In this document: one piece after another, positions 13,709 through 25,144 of the stretch
Layout of the letters: every line of letters starts with the position of its first letter
How positions within the stretch are numbered: position 1 is the first letter of the stretch
Assembly: GCA_032209605.1 (NCBI GenBank)
Contig: JASFXZ010000018.1
Coordinates: 8,249,904-8,313,903 of the forward strand
DNA: 64,000 bases
DNA from: Mactromeris polynyma
Lineage: Eukaryota > Mollusca > Bivalvia > Venerida > Mactridae
Reading direction: 5' to 3'
The notes under the pieces: model-generated
The model's database searches: none
The model's input: only the letters and a program-made list of their open reading frames with translations
What the model was told of the DNA's origin: nothing
Program-made: the position numbers and the translations under genes

Positions 13709-16225
13709 AAGAATCTATCTCTGGCTTAATGTGCGGATGGAAATATCCGGCTCTCGGGTAAGTGTTTTTGACCAGAATGAGGAAATGCCAAAACAGTAAC
13801 TCTCACACCAGATACTTCTATCTGTACCTGGAACCATTTACAGATTCTTATGGTACAACCGATAGGTTTAGATGGCCAAACATGTGTGTTTAGTGTTTTA
13901 GACATGTCTTGGTTTAAAAGGTCCAGTCAATGGGAGATTTAACTGTACTTTATAACTACATATATTTATATGTACATTTTGTTTTTGTTGCACTATTATC
14001 ATGTGTAATGTTATTTATTGGTGACTTGTATTATATCAGTGATCAGGTTCACAGCTTACATTATCAAGTTTTTTTGCTGTTGTTTAATTTGAGCAGTTCC
14101 CAATACAGACTAACTGATAAGCCATAATTCTAATCTTGTGGGCTCACAAGGGATATGAAAACAAACTTTCCTTCAACATAACATTACAAGGGGTTTTGTG
14201 CACCTAAAATCAATTAGTGTTGTTGATGCTGATCCTGTAAATTTTAAAATACTACTTGGAACATTTTAGCGACATTTTTGATACAGATATTGAAACATTT
14301 GTTTTAAAGGGTATTGTTGATCTGGTATGCTGTCGTATTTGGAGGGGACACAATCTGATGAATCAGCTAGCCCTGATATCGGACATATTTAAAGTGTCAT
14401 ACTTTCTGATCCCGGAAAAATATTATCATTTATGTTACCACTTACTGACTTTCATGTCTTTCAAACAGGTTATTTTGGTTTTGGCTAGATTGCAGTAATC
14501 TTTATCTGTAATTTTGAGATATCTTCGTATTTATTTGAACCTCTGGTGCTTGAAGATATTGACTATTCTTACAACTTTTTGAAGATTACCATTTGTATTG
14601 GACAAAAAAGAGTATGTGTGCAGCTGCTTGCATTAAGTAATCATTAAAGTGCAGATTAAGTTTCCTTGAAGTGACAGATTTGATGTGTATCATATTAACT
14701 TTAAAGTATCATTTTTTTTCACAGGTTTTTTTTTACCAACATGAGCTTAACACTTTTTGTCAATCATTGTCACAGATCTAAAGCTTCTTTTTTCTTAGTT
14801 CACTGTTATAAATTATTCAACTGTTATTAAAAAAAACTTTTCTGAATTTTGATATTTTTTCCTGGTGTTGCTAAAAGCTTATCACCAAGTTTGTTTTTGA
14901 TTGTGAGTTCCCAACATCTTAATTTCAAACCTTGATTGAGTGACCTCTTTAATTTTCGTATAGTATAGTGGTACCTAGTTAATCTTTGTATGTTTGCTAA
15001 TTTGGTTCATTGATTTATTACCAAAAATCTTATGTTTGCTTGATTTGATAAGTGAATTTATGTTGTCAAATTTTCACAGATTATTTTGTGAACATACCAT
15101 ATATATGAATGTTTGTTATCTTGGCTTAGCCTAGTCATTTTCTCTAATGAATGGTGCTATACTCATGGTTGGTCTTAAAACGTTCTTATCCGAATCAGTC
15201 TGATTACTTTGGCCACATTGAACATTTTGCAGTCAAATCTTTGTTTCCATGTGTTAAAACTAATCAATGTGTTTACAGAATTTCTGGTTATTTATTAAAT
15301 AATGTTTATGTAGGCCAGTAAACTACCATGACATTTATTTATCATTTTGTCTGAGATTTGCAGGAAAAAAAGTCAAACAATGATTGACAATTGATTTGTG
15401 AAGCTATTTTCGCTCGCCTTCTGTCAAATATGTGAAAGATAGTGTTCCCTATCTCTGTTAAAATTATTAAAAACTTATTTAAGCTGATGAAAAGTAATTT
15501 AACATTTTTTAAAAATGTTTCTGTAATATCTGTTACCCACAATTAATGTCAAACGTTTTATTCAAACATGTTTGATATATTGTATTAGTGGTACAGTTTG
15601 CGAGGTGGTAAAGATTGTAAATTTCGCGATTGCACAAAATTCGCAAACAATTTCCACTTCAGCAGAAGTATATTTTTCTACGCACTGTGTAGCCACAACT
15701 TGGAGTCCAGTACTCCATAGAGTCACATCTAAAGCACTGCATGGCTGAAAAAACTTGGGAGTCCTATCATAACGTTTGGAGCATGAAATAAAATTAAGAA
15801 CTTGATAATTTCACAATATGTAGGTAAAACATTGTATAAGCAAACTGATTTCCGTGATTCGCTAACATTTCCGCATGCGAAACATCTGGAATCAGCAATT
15901 CACAAACTTTTCAACACGCGATATTATTCACTTATTCAGTATTGATATTAAAGTACATAAACTGTAGTTTTATTCTTATTTTTGTGTCTGTTCTTGCCAT
16001 GAAACTAATCAAATCGTACGAAGCAACATCTGTTTTTGTGTGTGTTTGTTAGATAGATTGAAGATCAGTTTGACTTTATTAATAATGTAGAATTGCTTTA
16101 GTATTGTAGGTAATGTTATGTTTGTTTTTTTTGTACCTGTGTATGTAACCATAGTGATACATCGTTAAGTTGAAATCTGTTCATATAGATGTGAAACTCT
16201 CTCACATTAAACCATTCTAAACCTG

Positions 16226-17529
16226 AATTGTTGTCTGTGTTTTGTTTTCATCATAGGAGAAAATGTTAAATATAGTCGATGCAGCCAGAGGACTTGATCT
16301 CACAGAGTACTTGTTTGATATTTTATGCATGTCTACTCTCTGTAGTTCAACTCACTTTAGGTGATGAAAGACGACCTTCATTGCTCACATTTTCCATATT
16401 AATTCTATTTGAAAAAGTCAAGAGAAATGCAAAACACATTCTTTGTAGAACTTAGCAATATTGGACTTTGATATCAGAGAAAAATGTGTTTAGTCTTCAA
16501 TGTTTGATTGTGAGTATTTTAACTGAAGACTGAAAAGCACGTTAGAAGTGTTTCAATTTATGTGTGTTATCAATATTGTATACAGTATACTGGTCAAGAC
16601 TGTATGAGGATTGATGGTCTTTATTTTCTCTCCAAATATGTTAAGTTATAATTTTGTGAAAATGGCATCTTAATGACTTCATACACATTGCACTATAAAT
16701 TTTCTTAAACAATTCCAGAAGCTGCAAAACACGAGTCTGATACAGGTATTTCCTTACTCAGCGCATAGGTCAAGATAGAAAATACCCATATCGCATGCTT
16801 GTATTTGTGGTTTTGGGAAACATGTTAGAAAAGTAACGATGTAGATTTGTAGCGTGTTATATCTGTATGAAGGCATTTTCGACTGATTATCTCATATTTA
16901 CGACTAAGCATATTTTGATAAAAGATTCAACACTATCTACCTTTAACTCGACTTGTATATGTATATTGAGACGTCCACACAAAACTTTTATTCAGTTTTG
17001 ATAAAGTGGCAGTTTTCATCAAACCTTCATGGTAATATCTGGTACATGTACTTTACTCCATGCAAGAAATTCCATTGATTTGTTAAGGTAATTCAATATG
17101 AACAGAGGGCAAAAACTGGTTGTTACGGAATAAATTAGTTTTATTAGATCTATTCACAACAATAACGTAACCACAATAAATAAATTAATTTCATGAGGAA
17201 TTTTTATTTTTTTGATTGATAAAATGTAAATGACAAGATGATAGGATCACAAGATGTCGTCTCACACGAATTTCTGAAGCGAACTCTGAAATAAAACATA
17301 ACAGAATGAAAGTAAAAAGTTGTAAATTAATAAAGACTCGCTGTTTTCTTTGTTGTCCATAATATTATAGACAATATGCTTTGTGTTGTCATTAAAGATT
17401 ACATAGGAATCTGCATAATTTGTACCCATGACTTGTATCTAACGATTTCAAACAGACCAAAGGATGGAACAAATATTGATTGTACGTATCTCATATAGCT
17501 ATTTCATCAAAGGGCCCTCAAATCTTTAA
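16226..17529. other. Intergenic stretch, no gene seen
   Basis: AT-rich DNA between the probable LNPK 3' end and the minus-strand small gene. No exon is supported. TTTATT at 17140-17145 (AATAAA on the minus strand) is a possible poly(A) signal for the minus-strand gene at 18.5 kb; its 3' UTR would then include the 54-bp repeat array. This is weak evidence. Confidence 0.35.
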
Positions 17530-18450
17530 ATGGTAGTTTGTGTTTTACCGTATGGGCTAACCCAGCAGACTTAAGTCTCCAGAATGATAGTTTGTGCTAT
17601 ACCGTCTGGGCTAACCCAGCAGACTTAAGTCCACATAATGATAGTTTGTGTTATACCGTATGGGCTAACCCAGCAGACTTAAGTCTCCAGAATGATAGTT
17701 TGTGTTATACCGTATGGGCTAACCCAGCATACTTAAGTCTCCAGAATGATAGTTTGTGCTATACCGTCTAGGCTAACCCAGCAGACTTAAGTCTCCAGAA
17801 TGATAGTTTGTGCTATACCGTCTAGGCTAACCCAGCAGACTTAAGTATCCAGAATGATAATTGGGGTATACCGTCTAGGCTAACCCAGCAGACTTAAGTC
17901 TCCAGAATGATAGTTTGTGCTATACCGTCTGGGCTAACCCAGCAGACTTAAGTCTCCAGAATGATAGTTTGTGCTATACCGTCTGGGCTAACCCAGCAGA
18001 CTTAAGTCTCCAGAATGATAGTTTGTGCTATACCGTCTAGGCTAACCCAGCAGACTTAAGTCTCCAGAATGATAGTTTGTGCTATACCGTCTGGGCTAAC
18101 CCAGCAGACTTAAGTCTCCAGAATGATAGTTTGTGCTATACCGTCTAGGCTAACCCAGCAGACTTAAGTCTCCAGAATGATAGTTTGTGCTATACCGTCT
18201 GGGCTAACCCAGCAAACTTAAGTCTCCAGAATGATAGTTTGTGCTATACCGTCTGGGCTAACCCAGCAGACTTAAGTCCACAGAATGAAAGTTTGTGCTA
18301 TACCGTCTGAGCTAACCCAGCAGACTTATGTCCACAGAATGATAGTTTGTGCTATACCGTATGGGCTAACCCAGCATACTTAAGTCTCCAGAATGATAGT
18401 TTGTGCTATACCGTCTAGGCTAACCCAGCAGACTTAATTCCCTAGAATGG
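17530..18450. repeat. 54-bp tandem repeat with palindromes, about 17 copies
   Basis: The unit reads GATAGTTTGTGCTATACCGT, then CTGGGCTAACCCAG, then CAGACTTAAGTCTCCAGAAT. Each unit has a perfect 10-bp palindrome GACTTAAGTC and a five-base-pair hairpin CTGGG-CTAA-CCCAG; many copies carry CTAGG instead of CTGGG, which weakens the hairpin. The unit is 18 codons long, so a spurious open frame runs through the first copies until CTAGG creates a stop. It ends about 110 bp past the stop codon of the minus-strand gene. Confidence 0.93.
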
Positions 18451-18556
18451 GAGTTGTGAGCTCACAAGGCAAGTTCAAATTCGAGGATCAAACGCACAAA
18501 ATGATTGCATGAATATCAATCAATACAACATGAAATGAACGTTTACCATTTATCAT

Positions 18557-19575
18557 TTATCCGCTGGTGGCTGTCAGGTTGATCTCAACTGTGTTGTTTC
18601 TGTTCACATTCATGAACAAAGCGCTGAGGATCACCAGGAGACCAATGAACATGAGAACTGCAAGAAGAAACAGTTATCTTAAAAACGACGTCTCATCAAA
18701 TGTTCGGTGGTATGCAATACAAGTACTTATCTGTATATTTACGCCATTTAAAAAGGCGATTTATTTTAATATCGGACATTATAGGCAGAATAAACGAGAA
18801 GAGTTCCAGAATTACGTCATCTAGCTATAACTAATAGAAGAGTTGCGATACTGAAGACACGTAAATACGGTCGTAGTTAGATGTTTATTTATTAGATAAA
18901 AGCGCAATGTTCATGAAAATTAGTCAAATACCACAACAGGAAATGCCACATACGCACTCTGTAGTACACTCAATAATCCCACCATTTCGTCAATATTCGA
19001 CTGATTTTGACCAATTTAGACATGAACAGTGTCTTTCAAATGTGTGCTTGGCAATTTTAACTTTATCACTATTGTCCCAGATCACTGTCAAACCTGTCTT
19101 GGTGCAGACTTGGCCATCTCAAAAACATGCGAATATGCAAAGTTAATTTCAGTAAAACATCAGTAATTACAGTAAAACTTCAATGATAAGACCACCTTTG
19201 GGACCCTTAAAAACTGGTCTTCTTATTGAAGTGGTCTTAATATTGCGGTTGAATAAACAGTGGAAATGGACTTGAAAAGTGTGGTCTTAATTTTGAGGTG
19301 GTCTTTATGTGAAGTATTACTGTACAAATGAAAGATTGATAAATTTTGATAATTTTACTACTCTATGTCAGTAGTTGACTTAGACTATCATCGTGATGGC
19401 AACAATTATCATATTCCATTACTTACATTGGTTGTTGCCAAATCCCGATGAAGCACCCCCGTAGTATGGGGCGTAACTGTAATCATACTGAGCCACTGTG
19501 ATAGTTACAACACAGCATAAAGCGAGCAGAGACAGAATTGAAGCCTTCATTTTTACGTCTGGTGGGAATTGCTAT
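18557..19575 (-). CDS. Small secreted/membrane protein, Tyr/Gly-rich (paralogue 1)
   Basis: Coding exon 1 runs from ATG at 19550 down to 19427; its 5' UTR part reaches an acceptor (TTATTGCAG) after 19575. The donor is GTAAGT. Coding exon 2 is 18657-18557, after acceptor TTCTTGCAG, with TAA at 18559-18557. Phase-1 joining gives 74 residues. An N-terminal signal peptide (MKASILSLLALCCVVTITVA) is followed by a Tyr/Gly-rich stretch (QYDYSYAPYYGGASSGFG), a hydrophobic segment (FLMFIGLLVILSALF), and a polar tail with NNT and NLT sequons. I do not recognise a family. It shares length, exon structure, splice phase and layout with the gene at 32346-33195, so both are likely real. Tyr/Gly-rich short secreted proteins occur in mollusc shell or byssal matrices, but that link is only a guess. 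Confidence 0.75.
18658..19426 (-). other. Intron of the small-protein gene, containing MITE family B copy 1
   Basis: The intron is 769 bp, with donor GTAAGT (minus strand, at 19426) and acceptor TTCTTGCAG. Apart from the inverted-repeat element at 19168-19324 nothing else is recognised; the plus-strand open frames at 18567 and 18907 are shadows. Confidence 0.6.
19168..19324. mobile_element. MITE-like element, family B, copy 1
   Basis: The ends are TACAGTAAAACTTC and GAAGTATTACTGTA, with inverted similarity extending about 35 bp (AAGACCACC inside the left end, GGTGGTCTT inside the right). The centre repeats the motif GGTCTTAATNTTG. No coding frame. A second copy is at 21724-21905. Confidence 0.7.
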
Positions 19576-20242
19576 CTGCAATAAATGAAACAAAACTTTA
19601 TGAATCACTGTAAATGTGTCTTATAGAACCTTTATTAGTCTATGTGAACGCACGACCACGAACATGTCTTTTGTCAATGCTTATATAATTCAATGCCGAC
19701 TATGCAGGGTTCTAGAAATTTTCATCAAATACAGTTGTCCCTGACTAGTGTACATGTAAATCTTCGCATACATAACACTGAATGACCAATTTCATAATTT
19801 TACTCGAATTACTCGAGCACGTTCTATATACTTTTATGTTGACTAAATGAATGAAAATTAGATTGAATGTATTAAAGATATTTTGTAGTGTTTTCATCGC
19901 TATAGTGAATGCAAATGGTGATATTACTGCTGATGATATTAGCAGTACACTAGTTGTCATCAACAGTCAGTTACATAAGTTATCTTAGCCCTGTTTTTTG
20001 CTCTTATCTTCCATACATAAATAAGCAGACATGACCGAGAGATTGTTTGTTGGAGTTTACACCATTTATCAACAGTATTTCATTTTTGTACGACAGCTAG
20101 TTGACATAACCAGTGTTCCTGGGTTACCAGCCAGTACTATACCCCGATATTCTACAGTAAATGATAACTTTATTATATGAATCAGAGGTGAAGAACGAAT
20201 GACTTCGAATTATCTTCGGTCAAAATGTCAGGAAGAACATAC

Positions 20243-20318
20243 GCCTCTGTCCGAGTTTCGAACATACGACCTAACGATTGACAATCGAGAGCTCTACTGA
20301 CTGAACTAACTGGGCGAG
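20243..20318 (-). repeat. tRNA-like element, probable tRNA-derived SINE head
   Basis: On the minus strand an A-box-like TAGTTCAGTCAGTAGAG is followed at the right distance by a B-box-like TGTTCGAAACTC. The D-arm pattern (GTTC...GAGC) is recognisable and the anticodon region includes CGATTGTCAATCG, but the arms do not fold cleanly into a functional tRNA. It is best read as a tRNA relic or the RNA polymerase III promoter part of a SINE. Confidence 0.45.
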
Positions 20319-21723
20319 TTTTCAATGTTTTATACCATAAATCTTAGCGCGGTTTGTATTGACCATCTCGACTTCGCCAACTGTATGATGGCTTTCGTAC
20401 AATATGTGCGAACTTTATAAGCTCAATAAGTTTGGTCAAATACAACTGAAGTTATCAGATATTTGGCAAAAAGCTAACTTTTGTACTTCATGTCAACACG
20501 TTTCACAATCTCCAACTTTCATATCAGACACGCTTGTCGTTCATGATAATTATGTCATTCTGGCAACCGAGTTCGATAACCGATATATTTTTTATTGAAA
20601 TGAGATGGATTCCTCGTAAATACAGGGGCGACTCAAGCGAGTAAAAATCTTGGTTAAAGAATTCCTTTACCTATACAAGTAGAATATTTCAATCTTGCGC
20701 TGTGTCATTGGTTTAACAAATGGCCGCCCCAGCTATAGTTTGTTGGTTAAGGCGCACATGGAAAACATGTTTTGAACCTTTAAATTTAGACCTAATTCTT
20801 TGATAGCCATTCACTAGCTTCATGGTCGTTAATTTTATCAAGCCATATTCAGACCTTAGTTAACACGTTTTGTATTTCATAAAACTGAAGAGTATGTATA
20901 TATACATAATATATATATATATTTTTATAACTCGATTAAAAGAAAACTCTGTTTTGCATGTTAATGTTGTAGTACATTATTTATTTATTTATTCGTTTGA
21001 TTAATTTGTTTATATTATTCACGCGTATGACATTTGAGACTCTGCATGCGGATGTCACGTGATCGACCCACCCACAGGAAATACGAGATAAACAAGCGTG
21101 GTGCATTGTCAATATTTGTCTAGATACTCAAATTCAAAACTTCCGTTTCATGTACGCTTTAGCCAGGAGGGACATCAGAACAAGGATAACATTGAAAAAT
21201 GAAATTTAATTGAAACATTATGACTATAAATATTTGACAATTATTTTCGACTGTACCCGGAAGTGACCAAGAGGGGCGCCACGGGGCAAACGTACTGTCC
21301 GGCACATCTTGGTCATTTTATGGTCACTACCATACAGAAATAAATTTTAAAGACTCTAAAAACCAGTTATTGATCATTTGATTTGATTTATATTTGAAAT
21401 TCAACATTTATTATTCCGAACAGATAAGCATAACGCCCCACTTACAATACAACACATTTAGCTTTCTGATTGGATTTATTTACTTTCCATTGATTAATTT
21501 AAGTTTCAGATTGTCCTTTCAGAATCTATTGATTAATAAATAATACATTGAACATACAGATAACCGACTGTATTTGAAGCAATCGTGCGCAATATCTCCA
21601 ACTATTGGTCCGTACTGTTTACATAGCCTTTAAAACACTCGACCACCATGATTTAATTCAAACTCTCTGTTCAGAAAAAAAGTACAGCTCATGTTATTGT
21701 TTAAATTTATTTATGAAACAATA

Positions 21724-21905
21724 TACAGTAAAACCTCACTTTAAATACCATCTCAATAATAAGACCACCTTGAAATTAAGAACACATTTTCAAGTCGATT
21801 TTCACTGTTTTGCTCTTCAATCAACCTCAATATTGACACCACCTCAATCGGAATACCAGATTTCAAGAGTTCCAAAGGTGGTCGTATTCTTAAGGCTTTA
21901 CTGTA
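21724..21905. mobile_element. MITE-like element, family B, copy 2
   Basis: The ends TACAGTAAAACCTC and TAAGGCTTTACTGTA match those of the copy at 19168-19324, with AAGACCACC inside the left arm and GGTGGTCGTA inside the right. The centre is diverged. It covers most of the spurious 124-residue open frame that starts at 21605. Confidence 0.7.
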
Positions 21906-23265
21906 CATGTGTATATAAAGTCATAAATAAAAACAATTTCAGTTTATTTTCTCATATAAGCAAATATGAGTATGAGTAAATGTAACCGTTATTTTCTAGA
22001 TTTGGCCCGAGACTTTGAGTATTATTTTATTCAATTTCTACTTCTGTATACGCATGAATTAGTAAATTATTCTCAAAACTCTTTGAATTGCATTTAATGA
22101 TCATAACGTGTGAGGGTTTATGAATATGCATTTTATTGATAGCTGATTCAGGTGAAAAATGAGGCCAGCCCCTTGTTCATTTGTTTTTACCTAAACAAAA
22201 ATGAAAAATATATTTCCTATAGTTTAAACATCAATAAACATGCATGAACGAAGAATGAACTCATAATGTATTGATCCGTATTTGTTGAAGAAGTATTTTT
22301 GTACATCATAAAATCAGGCTATTTTACAAGTTTTGTCTGTAAGTAATATGGTAAAAAATATATTTTTAATTGGTTATACATTGCAATGGTTCTTTTTAAT
22401 TAGAGATGTTTAGCCAATGTAACAACAATACTGGATAAGCCAATTCAAAAATGTTATGTTCATATGAGCCAGATACATCTTTAATGTCTTGACCGGTCAC
22501 TATCAATTATGTCGGTATTAGAGCTGACCAGCGTGCGTTTCATACACACAATTTGTGATATATTGATAGACAAATATTACTCAGCAAAAATGATAAGAAA
22601 TTCGATTCGATCAAGTGTTATTCAGCCTACACTCCCGGTTCTGTTCATCTATAACGCACGACAGTTATACGAAACGATTTTAGCCGTAGGATCTCATACG
22701 ATAATGAATGTCGATGTTATTACCTTGCGCATTTACATACATTGTTCAAAACTTTTCTTCAGCTTCAAATCTAAGGCTTGACCATACGAATTGATATTTG
22801 AGTATGTCTGAACTTTCAAACTGATATAGTAGTCGACATTAATTAGTATGTATGCAATATCAGATTACATGTATTTTGTTTGCAAACGAGAAACACATAT
22901 TATTATATGACTTTTGCCATTCTCAGCACATATGATCGCCGTTTTTGAACAATTTCGGCTTAAGTTGTCGCATGTTCCATAAATGCCGTACTGGTCCGGT
23001 TGTATTTAACTGTACCGCTTGTTGAAGCTTATGTTCGCTAAAAATACGTATTAAAGTTCATACAATTCTCTGCTTTAGTCTGATCCTAGATTACATGTAA
23101 ACTTGAGAAAGAAGAAAAATTCATATGTGAAGTACAAGCTATGTACACAGAACAAAAATAACCGTAAGGCGTTTTAAAGTAGGTATCATCCATAACGTAG
23201 TCCATACACGAATCTATCGAAAAATATCATAAGTAGATACTCATAAAATAAATGTAAGTACTTAC

Positions 23266-23300
23266 CAATTCGGGATAGAAGTCGCATCTAACATCAAATG
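23266..23300 (-). other. Candidate 5' untranslated exon of small-protein paralogue 1
   Basis: On the minus strand the sequence ending in CCCGAATTG is followed by GTAAGTACTTAC, a very good splice donor. It lies upstream of the coding exon whose 5' UTR starts at an acceptor (19575), so an untranslated exon must exist somewhere upstream. Only the donor is seen; the upstream boundary is arbitrary. Confidence 0.25.
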
Positions 23301-24809
23301 TTGATATGGGTACATGTCTTATAAGAAACACTTTGACATTTTAAGGAAATGCATACATGCTGTCCGGCCCCTTATGTGTTATTACAGTGAACTCAAGTCC
23401 TCTGGCTGTCATTACGTGACTAACATCGTTATTAGGCAATACACACCGACATTTGACATTCTATATTGAAAATGAATGTCGTTTTGATGTTAACACCCAA
23501 TGTTAATTTCTAGTAATCGATTTTGAAAATTAAATCATTTTATCTATAAAAAAAGATCACATCAAAGCAAAATATAACGTAGCTATAAAATATATACGTT
23601 GAAATGTTTTAAGCGTTCATCCTGCGTAAACTTAAATAATATCATGTTATGTTCTTATCTTGTATCGCTAGGTAAGTTCATGAAATTTGAGAAATCTTAC
23701 GGTTTGGTTTTTCTCAAATGAACTAAGTATACATTTGGCAAGTTCTGTCATAGCAGATCTATGCATGTGGTCATATATTTATCTGGTTTCAAACGCGCAG
23801 TTAAAGTAATATACGTTTATTTTTGCGTTAGCACGGTACTTATTAATACGATGTCGTTATACTGAAATGTCCCAATAATATGTTCATGGGGCTTCTGAGT
23901 GAATTTCCCATGCATTAGTCTAGTGCAGTTTCAACACATTTTGTAACAAAACTGATATTTTATTTTCAATATGCACGGCGTATTCGCCATCTGGTAAAAT
24001 GTCAGCACTTTTACTTTGAAACCCACACATCAACATCTAGAGACATACATAATCACAGACACCTCGAAAATGCGCATAAACCAACAACTGCAACATGACC
24101 CTAAAAGGTTGAACTATATTCAAATATACTTAAATTAAAACATAGTTGTATTGGATGATCGACACTAGTGAATATTGTATTTACAGTTAACAAAATGCCG
24201 AAACATTCGAAACATCGTTGGAGGCTTAAACCCAACATTGAAGATACTACTACTAGTACTGGAAAGGTATCGTGAATATGGCGCTGTACAAGCTGTGAAA
24301 TGCCGAAAAATGCTCAACACGTGTGGGTATGGGTCATTGCTGTTATAATCCATGTCGAACACATACCGTCTGTAAATTCTGCTTTATATCTGTAAAATGC
24401 TGACAGCGCTTCAAACATATAAAAGCGAATTTCATGCGCTCTCGTATTGTGATATTTTCCTTGCATTCTTTCATTTTTAGTAGCGCATATTAAGCGAGAC
24501 GTATTAAGTGTCCTGCTACTTATAAGCATTAGTTTTAATAGACGCCATTAATGAGTTTTCTTTGAGTATTAAGACCACAATTTCAGACACAAAATATCTA
24601 CAAGTGCACAGTTCATAAATCAGAAAAGTAAATACGTTCGCCAAGTTAAATAATGAAATAAAACATGGTTGTGTCAGAAGAATTTTCTGTCAACTTCAGA
24701 GTATGACATTTCGATCATTGTCTTATCGCAGAACAAACTTTTGTGACCCTCAGAACAAACTTTTTTGACATTCATATGATAAGCTGAATGAATGAATTGC
24801 ATATACCCG

Positions 24810-24818
24810 TATATAAAG
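24810..24818 (+). promoter_or_regulatory. TATA box of the mucin-CCP gene
   Basis: TATATAAAG lies 172 bp upstream of the signal-peptide ATG at 24982. Transcription would be expected to start about 30 bp downstream, near 24840-24850, giving a leader of about 135 nt. No other core promoter is as clear in this window. Confidence 0.55.
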
Positions 24819-24932
24819 AGTTTAGGCCGACTTTATCTCTCATTCGGAATACAAGTCATTTTCGATCGGTGTCGGAATTATTTTAAGAGGTCTAAATCTG
24901 ACATTGTCAATCTGACATTGGATAGGAGTATA

Positions 24933-24953
24933 ATGAAACTTACGTGGATGTGA
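24933..24953 (+). other. Short upstream ORF in the mucin-CCP leader
   Basis: ATG AAA CTT ACG TGG ATG TGA forms a six-codon frame 28 nt before the main ATG, inside the leader predicted from the TATA box. It could lower translation of the main frame. The effect is inferred. Confidence 0.35.
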
Positions 24954-24981
24954 TTCTATGATATAGTTTGATAGTGATACA

Positions 24982-25144
24982 ATGTATTATAAAATGAACC
25001 ACATTCAACACAAGCTTGTGGTTCTAGTCGTATGTTTCGTGTGTATACAATGGCTTTCTGGAGAAAGTCTGGTGGTGAGAGCGGCAACACCACCACCAAC
25101 AACAACACAAGCAGCAGCAGCAACAACAACAACAGCAACGACAG
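24982..25144 (+). CDS. Mucin-CCP gene exon 1: signal peptide and Thr/Ala stretch
   Basis: Starts at ATG 24982 (a second in-frame ATG at 24994 is equally plausible). It encodes a basic start, a hydrophobic core (KLVVLVVCFVCIQWLSG), then PPPTTT and a Thr/Ala/Gln run encoded by CAA/CAG/ACA-type triplets. It ends at ACG ACA G before GTAAGC, phase 1. The hydrophobic core and following small residues fit a cleavable signal peptide. Confidence 0.75.

Larger units (their letters stand above)
7876..16225 (+). other. Probable long 3' UTR of LNPK (candidate poly(A) sites near 9.2 and 16.2 kb)
   Basis: No coding exon could be recognised over 8.3 kb. The plus strand is rich in T and TG, as in untranslated transcript tails. 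AATAAA at 9181-9186 is followed by GT-rich sequence, and ATTAAA at 16206-16211 is followed by TTGTTGTCTGTGTTTTG, a textbook poly(A)-site arrangement. The tail could end at either, or part of the stretch could be intergenic. It contains two short tandem repeats and one MITE, listed separately. Confidence 0.4.
19576..24800. other. Stretch between the minus-strand small gene and the mucin-CCP gene
   Basis: No coding exon is supported. It contains a tRNA-like element (about 20243-20318), MITE family B copy 2 (21724-21905) and a candidate untranslated first exon of the minus-strand gene (near 23266-23300). The open frames in this stretch (for example at 20404, 21605 and 22509) lack domains or splice context; the one at 21605 simply runs through the MITE. 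Confidence 0.5.

Noticed and set aside
17538..17771. 77-codon repeat frame in the 54-bp array as a repeat protein
   Set aside because: The frame exists only because the unit is a multiple of three; it is closed by stops in most units and has no start context or splice partner.
21605..21979. 124-codon plus-strand frame
   Set aside because: Most of it is MITE family B copy 2 read in one frame.
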